Positions 1 to 8,431 of a DNA stretch of 64,000 bases are shown here, one piece after another; position 1 is the first letter of the stretch, and the number at the start of each line of letters is the position of its first letter. The DNA lies in assembly GCF_013396335.1 (NCBI RefSeq), contig NZ_JABWSY010000020.1, forward strand, positions 42,964-106,963, written 5' to 3'. A program made the position numbers and the translations under genes. The DNA is from Bacillus sp. EB106-08-02-XG196. Its GTDB lineage: Bacteria > Bacillota > Bacilli > Bacillales > Cytobacillaceae. The notes under the pieces are model-generated. The model ran no database searches and was not told the DNA's origin. It was given only the letters and a program-made list of their open reading frames with translations.

Positions 1-1118
1 ATCCATGCTGCAAATAATGGGCCGACAAGTCCTGCTGCTGCCCATGCGGTTAAGATGTATCCATGAATAGCTCCCAACTGCTTTGTACCAAAAATGTCAC
101 CAATAAATGCCGGTATTGAAGCAAATCCACCGCCATAACAGGTGTAAACGACAATTAACAAGCCCATGAACAACCATTTAATCGATACATCTGGAAGGAT
201 AAAGAAGATGACCATCTGCAGTACAAAGAAAGTCGTATAGGTAGTTGGTCTGCCAATAATATCTGAAAGACTTGCCCAGCCAATTCTACCGAGACCGTTA
301 AAAATTCCAATCGCTCCAACAAGAGCTGCAGCCGCGGCCATATCAATGCCGATACTTTCCATCGCAAGCGGTTTAGCAACTGCTAAAATGGCGATACCGC
401 AAGTAATGTTAATGAATAACATCAACCACAAATACCAGAACCGTTTCGTTTTAACAGCTTCATTCGCCATAAGCTGCGATAAATCCATTGTGGGTTTTGC
501 TTTACCACTTTGAATTTTTTCCTTGAAGCCTTCTGGCATCCACCCTTCCTCTGGCTTCTCAAGATAAAGAGAAGATAGGGTCATAATGACAAAATATGAG
601 CTTCCTAGGATGAAAAATGTATTTGCCACTCCCACTGAAGCTATGAGAATGTTCATAACAGGGCTGCTGATCGCGGCTGCGAAACCAAAACCCATAATTG
701 CAAGTCCTGTAGCTAAGCCTCGTCTATCCGGAAACCATTTAACAAGCGTTGATACAGGAGCGATATAACCTACCCCTAAGCCAATGCCACCCAATGCTCC
801 GTAGAAAAAGTATAATAACGATTTCGAACCTAAATTAATAGCAAGACCAGAACCTATGATGCCTATACCAAAGAATGTAGCTGCAAGTAAGCCGGCTTTT
901 CTTGGACCGTGCTTCTCTACAAAGTGCCCCATGAAAGCAGCAGACAAGCCTAAAAATAAAATCGCAATGCTAAATGTTAGTGCCACTTCTGAATCAGACC
1001 AGCCAAATAGATCTTTTAATGGGGCTGTAAAATTACTCCAAGCATAGACGGAACCAATTGATATGTGTATTCCGACCGCTGATAAGGCAATGAGCCACCG
1101 GTTTTTTTTCTTTTTCAT
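1..1118 (-). CDS. MFS transporter, oxalate/formate antiporter (OFA) type, partial
   Basis: Reading leftward from ATG at 1118 gives 372 codons that run off the window edge, so the C-terminus is missing. The start MKKKNRWLIALSAVGIHISI is followed by GSVYAWSNF, a hallmark of the OFA/YhjX branch of the major facilitator superfamily. A loop with GPRKAG (MFS motif A region) and many hydrophobic helices follow. A GGGAG ribosome site lies 6-7 bases upstream. Family members exchange or import small carboxylates; the substrate cannot be told here. The gene has a long structured leader with an intrinsic terminator (see 1165-1360), so it may be controlled by attenuation. Confidence 0.85.
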   Translation of the reverse strand, partial: MKKKKNRWLIALSAVGIHISIGSVYAWSNFTAPLKDLFGWSDSEVALTFSIAILFLGLSAAFMGHFVEKHGPRKAGLLAATFFGIGIIGSGLAINLGSKSLLYFFYGALGGIGLGVGYIAPVSTLVKWFPDRRGLATGLAIMGFGFAAAISSPVMNILIASVGVANTFFILGSSYFVIMTLSSLYLEKPEEGWMPEGFKEKIQSGKAKPTMDLSQLMANEAVKTKRFWYLWLMLFINITCGIAILAVAKPLAMESIGIDMAAAAALVGAIGIFNGLGRIGWASLSDIIGRPTTYTTFFVLQMVIFFILPDVSIKWLFMGLLIVVYTCYGGGFASIPAFIGDIFGTKQLGAIHGYILTAWAAAGLVGPLFAAW

Positions 1119-1164
1119 TTAGATCTCTCCCTATTGAAAACATTTTCATTAAGCAAATCGTGAA

Positions 1165-1360
1165 AAAAATAAAAAACCGTCATAAAGATTCATTACATCG
1201 GTTCCAAAAAATCAGAATCCAACATGAATCCTTATAACGGTTTGCCTTAAACAGGGACGCTGTTAAGTACCAACTGTTATAATATGTACCCATAATATGA
1301 GAATTAACCCTCTTAACCGATAAACAGGTTCGCTGTTTCGTATTAATAGAGTCTCATATT
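1165..1360 (-). promoter_or_regulatory. Structured 5' leader ending in an intrinsic terminator
   Basis: On the minus-strand RNA a 9-bp helix (1352-1360 with 1294-1302, AATATGAGA/TCTCATATT) encloses a small hairpin AAACAG-CGAAC-CTGTTT (1322-1338). A second, near-identical hairpin AACAG-CGTCC-CTGTT lies at 1250-1264. A 20-bp imperfect stem follows (1224-1243 with 1174-1193, two mismatches) and ends in a T-rich run at 1165-1174, about 50 bases before the MFS start. The layout is that of a transcription attenuator or riboswitch. I could not match it to a known class. Confidence 0.5.
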
Positions 1361-1516
1361 TTAGAATAAATGTTATATTTCACAATTTGTTCACAATTTA
1401 TTTTTTATATTAACATGGTAGCGAATACATTACAATAGATTTATTTCATTTATTCCCTTATAGAACAAACCTTTACAATATATAGTCCTTCCACACCTTA
1501 CCTCTTCCGGTTCACA

Positions 1517-1545
1517 ATAAAAAACGGCACCATAGAGATGCCGTC
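1517..1545 (-). terminator. Intrinsic terminator of the subtilase gene
   Basis: ACGGCA (1524-1529) pairs with TGCCGT (1539-1544) around a 9-base loop, followed on the minus strand by a run of T. Confidence 0.8.
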
Positions 1546-1572
1546 TTTATTTACAAATTTTACAGAATCCTT

Positions 1573-3975
1573 TTAATACTGTGCATAGTAGCGGGAAATA
1601 GCTACTGCAAAATCACCTCTTGTTACATGATTTCCTGGTTTGAATTTAGCTGTTACAGTTGGCAGCAGATCATAAGGACCTTGTGTAACCTCGAAGTAAG
1701 CATTCAGAATATTCAAGTCCAATGCAAGCTGAACATAGCCTCGAAGATGTGGGGGTACTGAAGCACTATCAGCAATGGCAATCCTTGAATCACCGTATTG
1801 TACAGTTAATGACTCGTTCATTTTTGCTTCTGCCTCTGCTTGAAGGCCGAGGTTTTGTACTAGGGTATAGGCTAAATCAGTACGTGTTAGAGCTTGTTTT
1901 GGAGAGAATTTTCCAGTAGCTGTAGCAGCTATGACGCCTTTTCCATTGTATCCCGGGTCACGTAGTGCCGCGCCTTTTGCTGCCACTGCTTCAGCGAAGG
2001 CTAAGTCCTCCCCTTTAACATCTAGGAAAGTAGTGGTGCCTGTCACCGGTAAATATTGACGAACCCCTGCACCCATAACCACATATTTTGCTAAATCGAT
2101 ACGCGTTAGGTTGTCATTTGGACGGAAGCTTCCATCCGCATAACTATCAAGTAATCTCTCATTTACACCTATCTTGATAGCTGATTCGGCAGGGTGTCCG
2201 GCGATATCCGATAAACCTGTAAAGCTACCGGCTTTCTTTGTTGTTAATTCACCTTTGATTTCTTCATCAAGAGCAATTCCGTCTAAGCCCTCAAGCTTCA
2301 TTGTCCATTGGCCAGCTTTTGGTGAAGTAACTTGAACCGTACGATCGGTGTAAAGCGGGAAGAGCAAATAGATTCCCGAGCTATATTCGTTTCCATCTGG
2401 ATCAATTAATACTAGGTTAATCGTGTTTCCGGTCTGATCTAGCAATCCTGCTGCGTTAATCCGGGCAGTTAATTCAGATACACCAGGTTCAACATCGAAG
2501 GGTTGAACATTACCATTAAGGTTTAGGTTGCTATAATTAAGAGTAAAGGGTGTTCTTTTAACATTTAGGTTAACATTGGCGTTAAATGTACGATTTGCAT
2601 TCACCGTCGTGCCATATGCACGGTTGTTAAACGCAGCGTCAACAGCAGCATAAGCATTTACATATCCAGCGCCAACCTCCCATGCTTCATAGCCTGACAT
2701 ATTAGAAGCTGTTTGGTGTAAAATTTCTTTTACCTCTGTTGGTGATAAAGTAGGATTTGCTTCTAGTAACAGAGCAACGATACCCGCAACATGCGGGGCA
2801 GCCATCGAGGTGCCACTCATTGTCGTGTAATAAGGAAGATGCGCTGGCTCAATGTTCTCTAGGTCGTCGGTTGCTCCAAGACTTGAAACGGGTGCTGCGA
2901 CTCTAGTAGAAATAATTCCTTCGCCAGGTGCAGTTACCGTTGGGCGGTCCTCCCACTTAAAGGTTTCACCATCGACCACAACGGTTCCACCTTTGCCGCT
3001 CACTCCACGCGAAGAGAAATCGGCGAGTTTTGCTTGTTTCGTACCTACCGCAACCGTGATTACCCAAGGGGCTTTTTTATAATTCCCAGAAATGGTCGAT
3101 TCACCTGGCCCTGAATTTCCCGCAGAAAACACCGTCACGATACCACGGTCATATAACTTCTTGGTGGCAATATTAATCGGGTCAAACGGATCGAATTCCG
3201 TACCGGCATCGCTCGTAGTTCCCCATGAATTCGTAATCACGCGGATGTTGTATTCCGTTTGATGTGTTAGCGCATAATCAAAACCGCCGATGGTATCAAG
3301 AATGGCTACAGCTGCGCCTGAACCATATCCAATCATATCGGCACCAGGTGCTACGCCTTCATATTTTCCACTAGACATTTCTCCAGTTCCGCCCACAATT
3401 CCGGCCACATGGGTCCCGTGACCGCCAGTTGTATCAGTGTTTGGAACATCTTCCACGTAGGAAATCGGCAACAAATCACTTAATGCATGCAGATTTGTGG
3501 ATGCCATCACATTTTGGACTACATGATTTCCAAATTCTAAATCAGGATGTGTGCCATCTATTCCACTGTCGTTCACCACAACCCCGATCCCTTTCCCTGA
3601 GACCGGCAGTCCGCCATTTAATTTACGGAGAGTGTCATCTTTTCGCAATTGGTCAACACCCGTTAACTCTGTTCCCGTTTCATTTTCGTATGTTACCTTC
3701 TCGTTATCATAGATGGACAAAACCTCTGGATTCGCAGCCAAAGCACTAATTTGCTCGGGCGTGGCTACGATACCTGTGATTGGTAAACTTTGAAATGACA
3801 GCCCCTGCTTGATTCCTAGTTTTTCTAGTACTCCTAACTGAGACGCAGATGGTGCTCCATCACCTTTGAAGGTAACAACCGCATCGATGGAATCCACTGA
3901 TTTTTGCAGTAGTTCCGTTACATCTGGATCCATATATGCACCTGCCTGCGTGGTCGCATTGGACACAGATGCCAT
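1573..3975 (-). CDS. S8 subtilisin-like serine protease with C-terminal SLH domains; signal peptide frameshifted
   Basis: This is a secreted, cell-wall-anchored protease. In the 800-residue frame the I9 propeptide is about residues 28-98. The catalytic triad is D136 (NDSGID), H186 (GGHGTHVAG) and S390 (MSGTSMAAP), with oxyanion N287 (SAGNSGP). Three S-layer-homology repeats occupy about 615-800. The ATG at 3975 has no ribosome site. In the same frame upstream lies a clear signal peptide (KAFLLSCILTISPIFSMA), but it is closed by TGA. A TTG at 4027 with an AGGGGGG ribosome site (4034-4040) would start it if the A-run at 4021-4024 were one base shorter or two longer. So this is either a frameshift mutation, a slippery site or a sequencing error. 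The nearest downstream gene is unrelated. Confidence 0.85.
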   Translation of the reverse strand: MASVSNATTQAGAYMDPDVTELLQKSVDSIDAVVTFKGDGAPSASQLGVLEKLGIKQGLSFQSLPITGIVATPEQISALAANPEVLSIYDNEKVTYENETGTELTGVDQLRKDDTLRKLNGGLPVSGKGIGVVVNDSGIDGTHPDLEFGNHVVQNVMASTNLHALSDLLPISYVEDVPNTDTTGGHGTHVAGIVGGTGEMSSGKYEGVAPGADMIGYGSGAAVAILDTIGGFDYALTHQTEYNIRVITNSWGTTSDAGTEFDPFDPINIATKKLYDRGIVTVFSAGNSGPGESTISGNYKKAPWVITVAVGTKQAKLADFSSRGVSGKGGTVVVDGETFKWEDRPTVTAPGEGIISTRVAAPVSSLGATDDLENIEPAHLPYYTTMSGTSMAAPHVAGIVALLLEANPTLSPTEVKEILHQTASNMSGYEAWEVGAGYVNAYAAVDAAFNNRAYGTTVNANRTFNANVNLNVKRTPFTLNYSNLNLNGNVQPFDVEPGVSELTARINAAGLLDQTGNTINLVLIDPDGNEYSSGIYLLFPLYTDRTVQVTSPKAGQWTMKLEGLDGIALDEEIKGELTTKKAGSFTGLSDIAGHPAESAIKIGVNERLLDSYADGSFRPNDNLTRIDLAKYVVMGAGVRQYLPVTGTTTFLDVKGEDLAFAEAVAAKGAALRDPGYNGKGVIAATATGKFSPKQALTRTDLAYTLVQNLGLQAEAEAKMNESLTVQYGDSRIAIADSASVPPHLRGYVQLALDLNILNAYFEVTQGPYDLLPTVTAKFKPGNHVTRGDFAVAISRYYAQY

Positions 3976-4040
3976 GGAAAAAATAGGTGAAATAGTAAGT
4001 ATGCATGATAGTAAAAATGCTTTTCAAAATTAGCCCCCCT

Positions 4041-4387
4041 AAAGTATGTGTTATTTTCTCTCTATTATCTATTAGAAAATGGAAGATAACTATTCTGCAA
4101 AAGGGGTATCTTTTGTTGTCATTATACCTATTTGTTCTAGTACGGAAGTAGTATACAAAATCACTTTCTTCAAAAACATAAACCTTCTACTTTCAATTCC
4201 CAATACAACCTAATCCCACCAAAAATACCAAACGGATGAATGAATAAGTGTTCCAGCTAGACCATTATATGCCATAGAAATAGCCCTTTAATTCTTTCTT
4301 TTAAAGTTAACATAATATAATTATATAATAGATATAGTTTCCTTAAGAACCGGCTGTGCGGAGTTTCCTTCGTCATCCTTCCTACAG
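4041..4387. other. Intergenic region upstream of the subtilase
   Basis: AT-rich, about 350 bases. It should carry the subtilase promoter on the minus strand, but no convincing -35/-10 pair stands out. No coding region or RNA gene is visible. Confidence 0.4.
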
Positions 4388-4407
4388 AAAAAAGTGCTGG
4401 CACTTTT
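4388..4407 (-). terminator. Intrinsic terminator, AAAAGTGC-TG-GCACTTTT palindrome
   Basis: A perfect 8-bp inverted repeat (4390-4397 with 4400-4407) flanked by A/T runs, 4 bases after the stop of the SEC-C gene. It belongs to the dispersed GTGCCAGGCAC-like palindromes seen elsewhere in the window. Confidence 0.75.
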
Positions 4408-4411
4408 CTTG

Positions 4412-5617
4412 TTATCTACCGCAGCATTTTTTATATTTTTCTCCACTTCCACAAGGGCATGGCTCATTTCTGCCTATTTTAACAATCTTTTCGCTATCAC
4501 TATTGTTGATTTTAGAGGTTGGAAGAGGTTTTAAATACTTATTTCTCTGTGCACTTAATTCAGTTGATGTATATCCTTTAAGAAACCATTCTCTCGTGTT
4601 ATGCATCAGGTGAACAACTTTATCCATTAACGCTTTGACGGTATCTAAACTATCAATTTCGAATTGTTTACTTAAATAATTTAGAACATCATTAGGGCCA
4701 TGGCCAATCCTCGTGGCATAAACACATTCTTCTACGATACTATCTGCTTTCACTTTATTTATTTTAAAGTTTTGTATAAGAAAGTTCACTAATTGTGTAT
4801 AACTTATATTCCTGTCAACAAAACCTGGTTCACCAGCTATTAGGAGTTGTTGCTTTGAAAAAGGAAAGTAAGGTACTGTTTTTCTCGCTTGCTGTTCCTT
4901 AATAACTTTTTTCGAATCAAATACTCTTAAAGTAGAATAGCCATCCTCATTACTATAGTTTTCCTTACGATAAGTATTAGCTTCATAAATTACATTGAGG
5001 TATTCTCTGATGTTTATCTTTGCTTTTGTATAACTTTCCAGCATTTCTAGTAGTTTTGTTACACTCAATGTTCCATAATAATATAAAAGACCGTTTGTTA
5101 GCCTTATCCACTCAGTATTTCTAGCTACAGTTTCCCTTATTTTTAAATTGTTTTGTAAATCTAAGATTGGATCGATAATTTCATTAGGGACAGCTATCAT
5201 TTTATTCCCTTCAAAAGTCCCCGTGTAAACCAACCCGCTATCACGAAAATACTCAATTTGATTCGCCTCTAGGTTTGGTACAATGATTTGACCGCCATTA
5301 CTGGCTATATTGGTGAGGATTTTAAAACGTTCTATATCCCATAATGAGAAAAGGTTCTCAATATTCTCAGGAATCCTTTCTACCAACAAAGCAATCAACT
5401 CTGACTTTTTCAAACTACTTGCGTTTTTGAGGACTAATTTTTTTCTAATATCGTCTAGGTCTGCTTTTGTATAGGAACCTAATCCTTCTAATAGTGTAAA
5501 AGGAAACTTCCTTTGCCCCCAATGTTTTTGGTATTGTTTTTCCTCTTGTTCTCTTTGCAAATTTTTCAATCCATTGAATGCCTTTACCAAAGCATCTTCC
5601 ACTTTTTTATCGCTCAT
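4412..5617 (-). CDS. SEC-C motif protein of unknown function
   Basis: The 401-residue protein ends in the zinc-binding SEC-C motif CPCGSGEKYKKCCGR, known from the SecA tail and many uncharacterised proteins. A SAP-like helical segment (about residues 38-75, SYTKADLDDIRKKL...) lies near the N-terminus, and the middle is unrecognised. I prefer ATG at 5617 (MSDKKVED), because TAGGTG lies 6-8 bases upstream, over a GTG at 5626 that would overlap that site. The gene stands alone between its terminator and an inverted repeat. A role in nucleic acid or protein binding is possible but not shown. Confidence 0.75.
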   Translation of the reverse strand: MSDKKVEDALVKAFNGLKNLQREQEEKQYQKHWGQRKFPFTLLEGLGSYTKADLDDIRKKLVLKNASSLKKSELIALLVERIPENIENLFSLWDIERFKILTNIASNGGQIIVPNLEANQIEYFRDSGLVYTGTFEGNKMIAVPNEIIDPILDLQNNLKIRETVARNTEWIRLTNGLLYYYGTLSVTKLLEMLESYTKAKINIREYLNVIYEANTYRKENYSNEDGYSTLRVFDSKKVIKEQQARKTVPYFPFSKQQLLIAGEPGFVDRNISYTQLVNFLIQNFKINKVKADSIVEECVYATRIGHGPNDVLNYLSKQFEIDSLDTVKALMDKVVHLMHNTREWFLKGYTSTELSAQRNKYLKPLPTSKINNSDSEKIVKIGRNEPCPCGSGEKYKKCCGR

Positions 5618-5694
5618 TTTATACACCTACTCTAATACCTATTATATATAGTGAAGAATACACCAAAACCCTTTACTCCACAACCAGAAGTCCA

Positions 5695-5740
5695 TAGGGA
5701 CTGTTCTCTTGGTCAAAAAAGACCAAGAGAACCGTCCCTA
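5695..5740. repeat. 20-bp inverted repeat, GGGACGGTTCTC family
   Basis: Arms 5695-5714 and 5721-5740 are complementary except for one base, around an AAAAAA loop. The core GGGACGGTTCTCTTGGTC recurs with one change at 41718-41735. It lies just beyond the SGNH hydrolase stop and may also stop transcription. Confidence 0.75.
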
Positions 5741-5757
5741 CTGCATCCATCACAGCA

Positions 5758-6720
5758 TCATGATGCTACTTCGACTTTGTCAATTTCGGTTTCTTTATTG
5801 GATTCCTTCAAATATTCTAAAACTCGCTTGGCCATTCGTTTATAGCCATTTGTGTTTGGGTGGAATTCATCTTCAGCCAATAAATCAATATTCGAATTAC
5901 TAAAAAGGTCTTTTGTTGGAATATACCTTACATTCTCATATTCCTCCGCAAGTGACTTTCCAGCATCATTCCAATTATCAATAATCATTCCAAGTTCTTT
6001 TATTTCACCAAAGTGCCGTTCAAACGGATTATAAAACCCAATTAGATAAATTTGGGCATCTGGATTCAGATTATTGATTTTATCAAAAATGGCTCTTAAT
6101 CGCTCCATATATTTCAACCTCTCCACTTGGAAGGGTTCCATCGTCACATTCAAGAAATTGGATTTTAGTACATTCATAATGTCATTCGCACCAATTGTGA
6201 TTAGTACCATGTCAGCCTCCTTAATGGCAGAGGCAATCTCTTTATTTTCCATCCGTTTTAGTAATTGATCTGACCTCTTTCCTTTTTTACCGAAGTTTTC
6301 AACCGAGATATTTAGGTTATTGTCTTCAAAGGTGTGACTAAGGATGCCGACATAACCGCCATTCTCCGTTTCATCTCCTACCCCCTCGGTTAGAGAATCA
6401 CCGATTGCCACAATCTTTTGATCCTTTTTAAAGAAATCTAATGCAATTTCCACTACTTCCCTGACCTTCGCCTTAATATCTTCCTTTATCGGTTTATCGT
6501 TTGCGTCTTCCGGTTCTGTCTGTGCCTTTTCAACTACTGGAGCATTTTCAGTGGCAGTTTCTCCTGTATTTTCTGTTTGGTCTTGATTAACAGAAGCGAC
6601 CGCCTTTACACTTTCCACCTCTGTTTGTTCACGATCTGGCAGAAATAAAAATAGGAGAAAACTCACAAATAACAAACTGCCAATAATCATCATCATCGTC
6701 GTTGTTTTTTTTCTCTGCAA
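5758..6720 (-). CDS. Membrane-anchored SGNH/GDSL hydrolase
   Basis: A 320-residue esterase/acyl-hydrolase. An N-terminal hydrophobic segment (about residues 10-27) anchors it or directs export. A charged linker of about 60 residues follows, then the SGNH fold: block I GDSLTEG with the nucleophile Ser, block III GAND, and block V D-x-x-H in DEFHPNTNG. The organisation resembles Bacillus YpmR-like lipases. The start is TTG at 6720 with AGGTG about 10 bases upstream. The ATG triplets just inside the gene are alternatives that would lose only the first 8 residues. The substrate is unknown. Confidence 0.85.
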   Translation of the reverse strand: MQRKKTTTMMMIIGSLLFVSFLLFLFLPDREQTEVESVKAVASVNQDQTENTGETATENAPVVEKAQTEPEDANDKPIKEDIKAKVREVVEIALDFFKKDQKIVAIGDSLTEGVGDETENGGYVGILSHTFEDNNLNISVENFGKKGKRSDQLLKRMENKEIASAIKEADMVLITIGANDIMNVLKSNFLNVTMEPFQVERLKYMERLRAIFDKINNLNPDAQIYLIGFYNPFERHFGEIKELGMIIDNWNDAGKSLAEEYENVRYIPTKDLFSNSNIDLLAEDEFHPNTNGYKRMAKRVLEYLKESNKETEIDKVEVAS

Positions 6721-6845
6721 AATTCCATCACACCTATTACTTTTGTAAATTCATAATCTAAGTAAATAACATCTTAGTAATATATAGTTATTCATTTTAT
6801 CATGGGAGGCAACATTCCGAAAGACAACAAATATTAGAAATCAAA

Positions 6846-6901
6846 GGGGGACTGTTTTCATGCTTCTTCGTTAACTAACCGAAGCGTGAAAACCTCCCCC
6901 T
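6846..6901 (-). terminator. Long hairpin after melA
   Basis: GGGGG...GTTTTCA-T-GCTTC pairs with GAAGC-G-TGAAAAC...CCCCC across a 13-base loop. It sits directly after the GH4 gene. The T-run is short, so efficiency is uncertain. Confidence 0.6.
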
Positions 6902-6912
6902 CAATTGTTTTT

Positions 6913-8214
6913 TTATGAAAATGGAGGAATCCAGCTTCCGTGTGCTTCAAAGAGGTCATCACACAGTGAGATAATATCATCGATGGACAACTCTGCACTT
7001 GTATGTGGATCCAACATCGCTGCTTGATAAACGGCTTCCCTTTTCCCGGTGATGGCGGCTTCAATGGTTAGGAGCTGTGTATTGATATTGGTTCTGTTAA
7101 GTGCTGCTAACTGTTCTGGTAAATCCCCTATATAACAAGGCATGATTCCACTTCTATCGACTACACAAGGCACTTCTACACAGGCTTTCTCTGGTAGATT
7201 ACTGATTAACCGTCCACTGTTTAGAACATTGCCGCCAAATTTATATGGTACATTTGTTTCTATGGCTTCTATTATTCGAGAGCCATATTCTCGAGACCGG
7301 GTATGTGTGAGTTTACTATTATTCACCATCTGCTGCCTCATCGTTCTCCAGCCTTCCATTTGTTTCACACAACGACGTGGATATTCATCCAATGGAATAT
7401 TAAATTTGTCTATAAGCTCTGGGTATCTATTCTTGATAAAATAGGGATGATACTCCGCATTATGTTCGGAGGATTCCGTTACATAGTATCCGAATTTATC
7501 CATTAACTCATAACGCACCATATCTATGTGCTTTGATTTTTGCTTTTCCTTTGCACGTTTCTTAATTTCTGGGTATAAATCCTGGCCATCACGTTTCACC
7601 TCTAAGAGCCATGCCATATGATTGATCCCCGCGATTCTTTCCTCAATTCCTTCATGGTCGATTCCCAAATCTCTAAAAAGGTGCTGTGTACATACTTGAA
7701 CGCTATGACACAGCCCTACCGTTTTCACATTGGTGTAACGGAGCATCACTCCAGTCAGCACTGCCATGGGATTGGTATAATTCAAAAACAGCGCATCTGG
7801 ACAAACCTCTTCGATATCCCTGGCAAAATCGAGCATGACGGGAATGGTTCTAAGCGAACGAAAGATCCCGCCAATCCCTACGGTATCCGCAATCGTCTGA
7901 CGAAGACCATATTTCTTCGGAATCGCAAAATCAATTACAGTACTAGGCTCGTAACCGCCGACTTGAATGGCATTAATGACATATTTTGCGTCTCTTAAGG
8001 CTTCCTTTCTATTAACATACGATTTAATCGTAATATCTTTATTGTAATTATTTTTTAAATTCGTCAACATGTTCTCTGAATCTTTTAACCGCTGCTCGTT
8101 GATATCATAAAGAGCAAATTCAAATCCCGCTAAGGCTTGGACAAACATACAATCACCTAGCACATTTTTCGCAAAAACCGTACTACCTGCACCTAAAAAC
8201 GTAATTTTTGACAT
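6913..8214 (-). CDS. melA: Alpha-galactosidase, glycoside hydrolase family 4
   Basis: A 433-residue cytoplasmic enzyme of the NAD- and Mn-dependent GH4 family, which cleaves alpha-galactosides such as melibiose through an oxidation-elimination route. The N-terminal Rossmann motif GAGSTVFAKNVLGD and the CHSVQ motif (metal-binding Cys and following His) are typical of MelA. The length matches the family. It starts at ATG 8214 after GGAAGG. It is a single gene with no transporter or regulator beside it, so the sugar may enter through a system encoded elsewhere. LplD-like uronic acid hydrolases are the nearest alternative. Confidence 0.8.
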   Translation of the reverse strand: MSKITFLGAGSTVFAKNVLGDCMFVQALAGFEFALYDINEQRLKDSENMLTNLKNNYNKDITIKSYVNRKEALRDAKYVINAIQVGGYEPSTVIDFAIPKKYGLRQTIADTVGIGGIFRSLRTIPVMLDFARDIEEVCPDALFLNYTNPMAVLTGVMLRYTNVKTVGLCHSVQVCTQHLFRDLGIDHEGIEERIAGINHMAWLLEVKRDGQDLYPEIKKRAKEKQKSKHIDMVRYELMDKFGYYVTESSEHNAEYHPYFIKNRYPELIDKFNIPLDEYPRRCVKQMEGWRTMRQQMVNNSKLTHTRSREYGSRIIEAIETNVPYKFGGNVLNSGRLISNLPEKACVEVPCVVDRSGIMPCYIGDLPEQLAALNRTNINTQLLTIEAAITGKREAVYQAAMLDPHTSAELSIDDIISLCDDLFEAHGSWIPPFS

Positions 8215-8372
8215 ACTACAACATCCTTCCTGTGTAAAAGCTCTCTATTATTATTCGTTCACTACTAGTCTATTTCCTTGCTACTTAAGTCATTTCAATT
8301 ATCTGCAGAAAGCAGCATCAATAAAGTGGGAAAGTTATTTTATCAACCTCTATAACTTCTACACTCTTTATA

Positions 8373-8405
8373 TAAAAAAATCCGGTTACGATGATCGTAA
8401 CCGGA
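8373..8405 (-). terminator. Terminator of the hydantoinase operon
   Basis: Perfect 12-bp arms TCCGGTTACGAT (8381-8392) and ATCGTAACCGGA (8394-8405), then a T-run on the minus strand. It lies 27 bases after the last gene of the five-gene operon. Confidence 0.9.
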
Positions 8406-8431
8406 ATCCTTACTCATTCTTTAAATATGAA

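Noticed and set aside
1224..1260. GGCAAACCG in the MFS leader, recalling a c-di-GMP riboswitch
   Set aside because: The remaining conserved bases of that riboswitch class are absent and the pairing differs.
3429..3749. Plus-strand frames across the subtilase, hydantoinase and other genes
   Set aside because: They are antisense to genes with clear protein motifs and lack ribosome sites.
4149..4162. GTAGTATACAAAATC, similar to the GntR box
   Set aside because: It lies 46 kb from the cluster, upstream of an unrelated protease, and lacks a T at the first consensus position. A chance hit of a short motif is likely.
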